Shown here piece after piece: positions 1 through 4,715 of a DNA stretch of 5,016 nucleotides (positions are counted from its first letter, which is position 1; each line of letters begins with the position of its first letter). The notes under the pieces were generated by a model. The model saw only the letters and a list, made by a program, of their open reading frames with translations. It made no database searches and had not been told where the DNA came from. Origin of the DNA: an uncultured Oscillospiraceae bacterium (lineage in GTDB: Bacteria; Bacillota; Clostridia; Oscillospirales; Ruminococcaceae); contig CAKSHT010000154.1 of assembly GCA_934457235.1 (NCBI GenBank), positions 1 to 5,016 of the forward strand. The letters run 5' to 3'. Position numbers and translations under genes: made by a program.

Positions 1-83
1 CCATGGTGAATTACGAGTGCCTGATAATCGACGCGGACAGAAAGCTCACTGAATCCGGAAAAGAGCCGCTTTACGCAGTCTAA
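1..83 (+). CDS. C-terminal end of an unidentified protein (partial)
   Basis: A reading frame open from the window edge ends at a TAA (81-83). It gives about 26 visible residues, ending in a Lys/Glu-containing stretch followed by LYAV. Base composition is close to that of the genes downstream and drops sharply to AT-rich after the stop, which supports this as a real gene end. An ATG sits at position 3, but no ribosome binding site can be seen for it because only two bases precede it, so it is more likely an internal Met of a longer protein. The fragment is too short to assign a family. The gene runs in the same direction as the transporter operon but is separated from it by 364 nt containing a terminator-like hairpin and a strong promoter, so it is probably a separate transcription unit. 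Confidence 0.5.
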   Translation, partial: MVNYECLIIDADRKLTESGKEPLYAV

Positions 84-234
84 CAGATTTCATGTACAAA
101 TCAGCAAATGACTTTCTGCCATAATACGAACAATAGTCTTTTGCCAATTCATTTCCACGAAATACTCACTCAAAACAAATTCATTCGCGAGTGCTGATGA
201 ATAATACAGCTTCGGCGGGACAGATCGGGGTATC

Positions 235-256
235 AAGGCGGTTTGTACCGCTTTTT
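235..256 (+). terminator. Probable rho-independent terminator of the upstream gene
   Basis: A stem GCGGT/ACCGC (238-242 with 247-251) closes a 4-nt loop TTGT. It is extended outward by one G-U and two A-U pairs and followed directly by five Ts (252-256). The stem is short, and it lies about 150 nt after the stop at 83, so it may end the transcript of the upstream gene or of an unseen small RNA. The orientation fits + strand transcription. Confidence 0.5.
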
Positions 257-300
257 CTCACCATGACGCAAGAATTTGTACTATGTCATTTTCAATATAT

Positions 301-330
301 TGTGCAAGATTATATTATAAATCTTGCACA
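301..330. promoter_or_regulatory. Perfect 11-bp dyad upstream of the operon promoter (candidate operator or weak terminator)
   Basis: TGTGCAAGATT (301-311) is exactly reverse-complementary to AATCTTGCACA (320-330), with an 8-nt spacer. The half-site centres are about 19 bp apart, close to two helical turns, as expected for a dimeric DNA-binding regulator. The dyad centre lies about 76 bp upstream of the predicted transcription start. Five Ts (331-335) follow the right arm, so the RNA could also act as a weak terminator, but the stem has only four G-C pairs. The GCAA core recurs at 268-271 and inside the promoter spacer (367-375), which favours an operator. Confidence 0.5.
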
Positions 331-356
331 TTTTTCATAAAAATGAATTTTATATA

Positions 357-385
357 TTGACAACTTGCAAATTGCCGTGTATAAT
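357..385 (+). promoter_or_regulatory. Consensus SigA/sigma-70 promoter of the ABC transporter operon
   Basis: TTGACA (357-362) and TATAAT (380-385) match the housekeeping consensus exactly, with the optimal 17-nt spacer. The sequence just upstream (331-356) is A/T-rich and could act as an UP element. Initiation is expected near 391-393, giving a leader of about 55 nt before the ATPase start at 448. A short inverted repeat GCAAATTGC (367-375) lies in the spacer, where a bound repressor would block polymerase. Confidence 0.88.
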
Positions 386-402
386 CTAAACATAAAAACA
401 AA

Positions 403-438
403 TCCGGATAGTCCGGAACACAAGGAACACAGGGAAAG
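403..438 (+). repeat. 9-nt degenerate tandem repeat in the operon leader
   Basis: Four successive 9-nt units start at 403, 412, 421 and 430 (TCCGGATAG, TCCGGAACA, CAAGGAACA, CAGGGAAAG). Each carries GGA at the same phase (406, 415, 424, 433), and a fifth GGA (438-440) is part of the ribosome binding site. The first two units also form a small hairpin: TCCGGA on both sides of a 3-nt loop TAG (403-417). GGAACACA occurs twice, at 415-422 and 424-431. Confidence 0.55.
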
Positions 439-440
439 GA
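435..440 (+). promoter_or_regulatory. Ribosome binding site of the ATPase gene
   Basis: AAAGGA is placed 7 nt before the ATG at 448, which fixes that start. It directly follows the GGA repeat of the leader. Confidence 0.75.
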
Positions 441-447
441 CAGCTCT

Positions 448-1173
448 ATGATACGTTTGGAAGATGTACATAAAAGCTTCGGGGATTTTGAAGTTCTTAA
501 AGGGATCAACCTTCATGTCAAGGAAGGAGAAAAGCTTGTAATAATCGGACCCAGCGGCTCCGGAAAAAGCACGCTTATCCGGTGCATGAATTACCTTGAG
601 GAGCCTACCTCCGGAAAAGTATACGTTCACAATCACCTGATGAGCAGAAAGCGCAGGGCATTTATAAATAAGGTTCACTCCTCAATGGTATTTCAGCAGT
701 TCAACCTGTACCCGCACATGACGGTAATGGAAAACCTGACTCTCGCTCCGATGAAGCTGAAAAAAGTGCCGAAATTCGAAGCCGAGCAAACAGCGATGAA
801 GTACCTGAAACGCGTTGGTCTGGAGGAAAAAGCGAACGTCTACCCGACTACGCTTTCCGGTGGACAACAGCAGCGAATCGCTATCGCAAGGGCGCTCACC
901 ATGCAGAACCGCGTGATATTCTTCGACGAGCCGACATCGGCGCTCGATCCTGAAATGGTTCAGGAAGTTCTCGACGTAATGATCGAGCTTTCCCACGAAA
1001 AGAACTTCACCATGGTGGTAGTCACACATGAGATGGGTTTCGCCCGGGAGGTCGCCGACAGGATAGTTTTCGTGGACGGCGGCAGGATACTTGAGGAGGG
1101 AACTCCCGAACACTTCTTCACGAACCCCACGAATGAGCGCACTAAGGCGTTCTTAAGCAAAATAATTCGTTGA
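448..1173 (+). CDS. Polar amino acid ABC transporter, ATP-binding protein (GlnQ/GluA-like)
   Basis: This is the cytoplasmic ATPase that drives amino acid import. At 241 aa it has the usual length of PAAT-family ATPases, and all motifs are intact: Walker [10 protein letters not shown] (34-42), Q-loop Gln83 in [13 protein letters not shown] (a wording typical of this family), ABC signature LSGGQQQ (136-142), Walker B VIFFDE (156-161) with catalytic Glu161, D-loop SALD (164-167) and switch His194. The ATG at 448 follows AAAGGA by 7 nt. It is the first gene of the operon, directly behind a consensus promoter, and it is followed after 51 nt by its binding protein and then by two permeases. The order ATPase, binding protein, permease, permease is that of the corynebacterial glutamate system gluABCD. 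The family is certain. The substrate cannot be read from the ATPase; many databases would label it glutamine or generic polar amino acid. Confidence 0.96.
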   Translation: MIRLEDVHKSFGDFEVLKGINLHVKEGEKLVIIGPSGSGKSTLIRCMNYLEEPTSGKVYVHNHLMSRKRRAFINKVHSSMVFQQFNLYPHMTVMENLTLAPMKLKKVPKFEAEQTAMKYLKRVGLEEKANVYPTTLSGGQQQRIAIARALTMQNRVIFFDEPTSALDPEMVQEVLDVMIELSHEKNFTMVVVTHEMGFAREVADRIVFVDGGRILEEGTPEHFFTNPTNERTKAFLSKIIR

Positions 1174-1197
1174 TACAGCCGCAGGGCTGACTATAAA
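1170..1197 (+). promoter_or_regulatory. Possible secondary promoter before the binding-protein gene
   Basis: TTGATA (1170-1175) and TATAAA (1192-1197) are separated by 16 nt, each one base off consensus. A small inverted repeat CAGCC/GGCTG (1176-1180 and 1185-1189) fills the spacer. Initiation would fall near 1204, just ahead of the ribosome binding site AAAGGG (1210-1215). An internal promoter here would raise binding protein above the membrane parts. The match could be chance in an AT-rich gap. Confidence 0.35.
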
Positions 1198-1224
1198 AAA
1201 CTAAATGAGAAAGGGTAATCAACT

Positions 1225-2124
1225 ATGAAACTGAAAAAAATATTTGCAGCTCTCGCTGCCGGAACAATGATCTTCTCCCTTGCAGGCTGCGCTAGCTCCG
1301 CTGGCGGTTCAAGTTCTTCAACCACGCCGTCAAACGCAGAAAGTTCCTCAGCGGCAGACAGCTCAGCAGCAGATGATACTGTTGTATCCGGCGGCGTACT
1401 GAAGGTCGGCGTAAAGGACGCAGTCAAGGGCTTCGGCTTCAAGGATCCGCTCTCCGGCGAGTATGAGGGCATGGAGATCGAAATCGCAAAGAAACTTGCC
1501 GACAGCCTTGGTTATGATGACGTTGAGTTCACCACCGTCACCGCTGCTACCAGAACAGAACTTCTGGATTCCGGTGATCTCGACTGCGTTCTCGCGACTT
1601 TCACTATCACGGAGGAGCGCAAGAAGAGCTGGGATTTCTCCACGCCCTACTACACCGACGCTGTTACCGTGCTCGTTGAAAAGGCTGACGGAATCACCGA
1701 CCTCTCCGGTCTTGTAGGAAAGAAAATCGGCGTTTCCACCGGCTCCACCTCTGCATATGCTTTGGTCAAGGCAATGACCGAAAAGGGACTGCTCGGCGAC
1801 TATGCGCTGCCCGAAACCTCCGCTGACTTTGATATTTCTTCTTTTGATTCCAACGGAACTTCCTTTGAGCAGTTCGGCGACTACCCGGCTATCTCCAATG
1901 CTATGACCGCAGGAACAGTTGACGCATTCTGCGTTGATAAGTCCATCCTTGCAACATACAAGACTGATGACCGCGACTACATCACAGATACGTTCTCTCC
2001 GCAGGAATACGGCGTTGCCACCAAGAAGGATTCTCCGCTTTCCTCCAAGATAGACGAGCTCATCAAGGGCTGGCTTGAGGACGGCACAATTGACGGACTT
2101 ATCACAGAATTTGGTCTGAACTGA
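1225..2124 (+). CDS. Amino acid ABC transporter substrate-binding lipoprotein (SBP_bac_3; PEB1a/GluB-like)
   Basis: This is an extracellular receptor that captures the amino acid and hands it to the permeases. The 299-aa protein starts with a lipoprotein signal: basic MKLKK, a hydrophobic stretch, and lipobox LAGC with Cys22 as lipidation site. A low-complexity Ser/Ala/Asp linker (about 23-55) tethers the domain. The family 3 binding fold covers about 58-299: VGVKDAVKGFGF (61-72), EYEGMEIEIA (79-88), TRTELLDSGDLDC (109-121), the hallmark ATFTITEERK (124-133) with ligand-binding Arg132, and DAFCVDKSIL (233-242) with Asp238, the likely partner of the ligand amino group. From memory of Campylobacter PEB1a, Lys64, Arg110 and Arg132 sit at positions used there to bind aspartate, so an acidic amino acid is favoured. 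This is inference; glutamine is the alternative. AAAGGG lies 9 nt before the ATG. Confidence 0.94.
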   Translation: MKLKKIFAALAAGTMIFSLAGCASSAGGSSSSTTPSNAESSSAADSSAADDTVVSGGVLKVGVKDAVKGFGFKDPLSGEYEGMEIEIAKKLADSLGYDDVEFTTVTAATRTELLDSGDLDCVLATFTITEERKKSWDFSTPYYTDAVTVLVEKADGITDLSGLVGKKIGVSTGSTSAYALVKAMTEKGLLGDYALPETSADFDISSFDSNGTSFEQFGDYPAISNAMTAGTVDAFCVDKSILATYKTDDRDYITDTFSPQEYGVATKKDSPLSSKIDELIKGWLEDGTIDGLITEFGLN

Positions 2125-2141
2125 TACTAAATAGAATCGAC

Positions 2142-2172
2142 AATGGCGGCAGTTGAACAAGCTGCCGCCATT
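2142..2172 (+). promoter_or_regulatory. Intercistronic GC-rich hairpin after the binding-protein gene
   Basis: AATGGCGGCAG (2142-2152) pairs perfectly with CTGCCGCCATT (2162-2172) around a 9-nt loop, 17 nt after the stop of the binding-protein gene. It is followed by ATTCAAGGG, so there is no real U-tract and it is not a full terminator. Such hairpins after binding-protein genes commonly protect the upstream message from 3' exonucleases and lower expression of the permeases. The 3' arm ends 4 nt before the ribosome binding site of the next gene, so it could also hinder translation initiation there. Confidence 0.7.
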
Positions 2173-2176
2173 ATTC

Positions 2177-2186
2177 AAGGGAGGGG
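2177..2186 (+). promoter_or_regulatory. Ribosome binding site that sets the first permease start
   Basis: AAGGGAGGGG ends 5 nt before ATG 2192. An in-frame TTG at 2153 would add 13 residues, but it lies in the loop of the 2142-2172 hairpin with no Shine-Dalgarno site in front of it. ATG 2192 is therefore preferred. Confidence 0.8.
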
Positions 2187-2191
2187 ATAAA

Positions 2192-2956
2192 ATGTTTGAC
2201 GCAGAAAAATGGGGGCTGGTGTGGACTCATCGGCAGACCTTCATCGACGGAACGATCTCGACGCTGCTGATGGCATTATTCGGACTTGCGCTCGCAATGA
2301 TCATCGGCGTAGTCATCGGACTGATGGCGACAAGTCATACAAAGCCGCTGCGCGTTATCGCAAGGGTGTACGTCGAAATAATCCAGAACACCCCGGTAAT
2401 GCTCCAGGCACTGTTTCTGTTCTATGCCGTGACATTTTCCGGAGTGAAAGGCTTTTCAGCGCTGATATGCGGAATAATCGCGCTTGGCATTTACCACGGA
2501 GCATATATCTCCGAGGTCATCCGCACTGGAATACAGTCCGTGCCGATGGGACAGTCAGAAGCGGCATATTCGCAGGGGTTCGGGCAGATTGCAACCATGT
2601 GGTACATTATTCTTCCGCAGACCATCAAGATAATTCTTCCTCCCATGGTGAACCAGGTTGTGAATCTCATCAAGAACACCTCCTGTATGTTTCTTGCGGG
2701 CGGCGCGGTGGATCTCATATCCCGCACGAACGCTTTCGCAGTCGGCGAGGGTACAGGCTCTGCGGCTGGTCAGTGCTACATAATAGGTGGTATCATCTTC
2801 TTCGCGATTTGTTTCCCGCTGTCCATGCTGGCTTCGCACTGGGAGAAGAAACTCAAAGCAAGGGATACAGTATCTGTTCCGGTTCAGAAAAAGGCTGACG
2901 ATATCACGGACGCCGAGCTTGACATGATAATCAGCGGCAAAGGAGGCGAGCACTGA
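2192..2956 (+). CDS. Amino acid ABC transporter permease (HisM/GluC-like), subunit 1
   Basis: This integral membrane subunit forms half of the import channel. The 254-aa product has the PAAT permease layout: an N-terminal helix about 20-46, the conserved YVEIIQNTPVMLQ (60-72), a helix about 87-107, and the EAA loop that docks on the ATPase (EAAYSQGF at 123-130, then ILPQ at 140-143). KNTSCMFLAG (161-170) precedes a last helix about 196-214. A charged cytoplasmic tail of about 40 residues (215-254) follows and looks longer than in many relatives. The paralogous second permease overlaps it by one base, so the two are probably made in equal amounts and pair as a heterodimer. Start ATG 2192 is set by a strong ribosome binding site; a TTG at 2153 is rejected. 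Translation may be tuned by the hairpin just upstream. Confidence 0.94.
   Translation: MFDAEKWGLVWTHRQTFIDGTISTLLMALFGLALAMIIGVVIGLMATSHTKPLRVIARVYVEIIQNTPVMLQALFLFYAVTFSGVKGFSALICGIIALGIYHGAYISEVIRTGIQSVPMGQSEAAYSQGFGQIATMWYIILPQTIKIILPPMVNQVVNLIKNTSCMFLAGGAVDLISRTNAFAVGEGTGSAAGQCYIIGGIIFFAICFPLSMLASHWEKKLKARDTVSVPVQKKADDITDAELDMIISGKGGEH
2939..2946 (+). promoter_or_regulatory. Strong Shine-Dalgarno for the second permease
   Basis: AAAGGAGG lies inside the last codons of the first permease gene, 9 nt before the overlapping ATG in TGATG (2954-2958). This arrangement allows both de novo initiation and termination-reinitiation coupling. Confidence 0.8.
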
Positions 2957-3729
2957 TGGAAGAACTTATGGGCAGCCTGAGGATGATAAGCAACGGTAAT
3001 GTACTGCTGTATATTCTGAAAGGCGTAGGTTTCACTTTAGGTATCGCATTCTTTGCGGTAGTCCTGGGAATAATCGTAGGCACCGTGCTTGCGCTCGCCC
3101 GCAATTACTGCACAAATGGCTGGACAAAAGTATTCAAATACATCGCCACGGCATACATCGAGGTGTTCAGGAATACCCCCCTCATGCTGTGGATATTCAT
3201 AGGACTGGTGTTCTTCCCGTCCATCGAATTCCCGCAGGATGTATCCAAGTTCTTCGGGCTTTCCCGAACGGAGCTTGCAGTGCTGTTCAAGGCGATAATC
3301 GCGTTGGTGCTGTTCACCTCATCGGTAATTGCGGAGATAATCCGCGGCGGTCTGAACTCTATCCCGAAAGGGCAGTTCGAGGCGGCGTATTCGCAGGGAT
3401 TCAACTTCTTTCAGACGCTGTGGCTGATCATCCTCCCGCAGACGTTCCGGAATATCGTTCCGACACTGCTCAGCCAGGTCATCACCACAGTAAAGGACAC
3501 TTCCTACATCGCGAATATCGCTACTGCGGAACTTATGGGCAGGACGTTCCAGCTTATACAGATCTCCCCGAATTTCACGGGACTCAGCACGCAGAACGTA
3601 TCTGATGTATTCGTGCTCTGCGGGCTTGCCTGCGTGATCTATTTCGTGATAAACTTCACGCTTTCCTGCATTGTAAGACATATGCAGAAGCCGAAGAAGA
3701 AAACGACTGTTGTTGCTGTTGCTGAGTAA
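2956..3729 (+). CDS. Amino acid ABC transporter permease (HisQ/GluD-like), subunit 2
   Basis: This is the second half of the membrane channel. The 257-aa protein has a first helix about 16-47, the conserved YIEVFRNTPLMLW (67-79), a helix about 108-126, and the EAA loop FEAAYSQGF (141-149) followed by ILPQ (159-162). VKDTSYIANI (179-188) corresponds to KNTSCMF in its partner. A last helix spans about 216-240 and the protein ends in a short basic tail (PKKK at 246-249). It shares EAAYSQGF with subunit 1 but differs widely elsewhere, so the two are old paralogues and not a recent duplication. The stop of subunit 1 and the start of this gene share one base (TGATG), an arrangement typical of translational coupling. 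An intrinsic terminator follows 7 nt after the stop. Confidence 0.95.
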   Translation: MEELMGSLRMISNGNVLLYILKGVGFTLGIAFFAVVLGIIVGTVLALARNYCTNGWTKVFKYIATAYIEVFRNTPLMLWIFIGLVFFPSIEFPQDVSKFFGLSRTELAVLFKAIIALVLFTSSVIAEIIRGGLNSIPKGQFEAAYSQGFNFFQTLWLIILPQTFRNIVPTLLSQVITTVKDTSYIANIATAELMGRTFQLIQISPNFTGLSTQNVSDVFVLCGLACVIYFVINFTLSCIVRHMQKPKKKTTVVAVAE

Positions 3730-3736
3730 GAAACTG

Positions 3737-3765
3737 AAGAGGATACATTTTGTATCCTCTTTTTT
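3737..3765 (+). terminator. Intrinsic terminator of the ABC transporter operon
   Basis: AAGAGGATACA (3737-3747) pairs perfectly with TGTATCCTCTT (3751-3761) around a 3-nt TTT loop, with six consecutive Ts (3760-3765). It begins 7 nt after the permease stop. The dehydrogenase start is only 11 nt beyond the U-tract, so termination is either incomplete or the next gene has a promoter farther upstream. Confidence 0.88.
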
Positions 3766-3770
3766 CGGAG
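3766..3770 (+). promoter_or_regulatory. Ribosome binding site that sets the dehydrogenase start
   Basis: CGGAG lies 6 nt before ATG 3777. An alternative TTG at 3750, nine codons upstream in frame, falls in the terminator loop and would lack a ribosome binding site. Confidence 0.65.
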
Positions 3771-3776
3771 TATAAT

Positions 3777-4715
3777 ATGAAAATATGGATAAACGCTCCG
3801 TTTTCTGTGGAAAATGTGAAGCTTATAATAAGAGCGGCGGTGGGCTGCGAAGTGTTTTCCGGAACCAAAGCAGTACCCGGCGCTGATATCATCGTAGGTC
3901 AGCCTCCGGAGGATCTTTCCGGTGCGAAGCTTCTGCAATCCACAAACGCCGGAGTTGAAAAGCTTCTTTCACATATTCCGGATAACGTAATAATCACGAA
4001 CGTTACGGGAGCATTCGGCGAGGTCATTTCGGAATACATCATCGGCGGAGTGCTGACTCTGAGCCGTAATCTGTTCCAGTACCGTGAACAGCAGCGGCGG
4101 CATATATGGCAGGAAATCCCGCATGGGAATCTGCTTTACGGAAGAAACACGCTTATCCTCGGCTGCGGAGATATCGGGACTTCCACCGCAGAAAAGCTCC
4201 GCGCATTTGGAATGAAAGTGACGGGAATACGGCGGTCACCTGTTCCGACACACGGCTTTGACCGTGTTTTCGGCATGGATATGATCGAGGAACTCCTTCC
4301 GGAAACAGACCTGCTGATATGCTGCCTGCCGCATACTCCCGAAACAGTCGGGATGCTGTCCGAAAAACAGATAACTCTTCTGAAACGCGGCGCTGTACTT
4401 GTAAATGTCGGCAGAGGCTCGCTGATAAACGAAACCGCACTGATAACCGCGCTTAAAAGCGGCAATATCTCCGGCGCAGTGCTTGACGTATTCGCGCTTG
4501 AGCCGCTCCCGGAAAGCTCCCCGTTGTGGGACATGGAAAACGTGCTGATAACCCCACATATCTCCGGACCGTCTTTCGGGCATTTTCCGGAGGTGGAACG
4601 CAGGATAGCCGCGATATGTGCGGACAATATATCAAGGTACCTCTCTGGAAAACCGCTCGTCAATGTTATCGACCGGTCAAAGGGTTACGCAGACAGGGAG
4701 AATTTCAATGGTTGA
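3777..4715 (+). CDS. D-isomer-specific 2-hydroxyacid dehydrogenase family protein
   Basis: This cytoplasmic oxidoreductase probably interconverts a 2-oxoacid and a D-2-hydroxyacid with a nicotinamide cofactor. The 312-aa protein is a normal single-copy family member without an ACT domain. The substrate domain is split around the Rossmann domain, which begins with GCGDIG (129-134). The catalytic triad is visible: Arg213 in NVGRGSLINE, Glu242 in DVFALEP and His261 in ITPHISG. The second strand of the Rossmann fold ends in GIRRS (150-154), with no acidic residue where NAD-specific enzymes carry Asp, so NADPH is the likelier cofactor, as in glyoxylate/hydroxypyruvate reductases. The exact substrate cannot be read. 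Start ATG 3777 has CGGAG 6 nt upstream. The end overlaps the TSUP transporter gene by 8 nt, so the two are probably co-translated. Confidence 0.92.
   Translation: MKIWINAPFSVENVKLIIRAAVGCEVFSGTKAVPGADIIVGQPPEDLSGAKLLQSTNAGVEKLLSHIPDNVIITNVTGAFGEVISEYIIGGVLTLSRNLFQYREQQRRHIWQEIPHGNLLYGRNTLILGCGDIGTSTAEKLRAFGMKVTGIRRSPVPTHGFDRVFGMDMIEELLPETDLLICCLPHTPETVGMLSEKQITLLKRGAVLVNVGRGSLINETALITALKSGNISGAVLDVFALEPLPESSPLWDMENVLITPHISGPSFGHFPEVERRIAAICADNISRYLSGKPLVNVIDRSKGYADRENFNG
4695..4700 (+). promoter_or_regulatory. Ribosome binding site of the TSUP transporter gene
   Basis: AGGGAG sits inside the dehydrogenase gene, 7 nt before ATG 4708, and fixes that start 8 nt ahead of the dehydrogenase's final base. 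Confidence 0.7.

Larger units (their letters stand above)
84..447. other. AT-rich intergenic regulatory region
   Basis: This 364-nt gap carries no convincing gene. From left to right it holds about 150 nt of featureless AT-rich sequence, a terminator-like hairpin (235-256), a 10-bp palindrome CAATATATTG (293-302), a perfect dyad with 11-bp arms (301-330), a small AT-rich inverted repeat (334-347), a consensus promoter (357-385) and a leader of about 55 nt with a 9-nt periodic repeat (403-438). A minus-strand open frame at 90-257 has no usable start and is not called. Confidence 0.7.

Noticed and set aside
386..447. Riboswitch or T-box in the operon leader
   Set aside because: The predicted leader is only about 55 nt, has no T-box consensus and no room for an aptamer plus expression platform.
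310..678. Minus-strand open frames running through the promoter and the start of the ATPase gene
   Set aside because: They lie opposite a well-supported promoter, leader and ATPase N-terminus and show no family features.
1363..2178. Long minus-strand open frame (271 codons) opposite the binding-protein gene
   Set aside because: It is antisense to a complete lipoprotein gene with clear motifs. Its product is Cys/Gly/Val-rich without recognisable domains, and no ribosome binding site is evident.
2153..2191. TTG start for the first permease giving 13 extra residues
   Set aside because: The TTG lies in a hairpin loop without a Shine-Dalgarno site, whereas ATG 2192 has AAGGGAGGGG 5 nt upstream.
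2209..2898. Plus-strand alternative-frame open frame (229 codons) inside the first permease gene
   Set aside because: The product is rich in Arg/His/Ser/Gly with no membrane segments. The overlapping frame is a clear PAAT permease with the EAA motif.
3771..3776. TATAAT directly before the dehydrogenase ATG as a -10 box
   Set aside because: It is the spacer between ribosome binding site and start codon, no -35 lies about 17 nt upstream (that region is the terminator stem), and initiation would fall inside the coding sequence.
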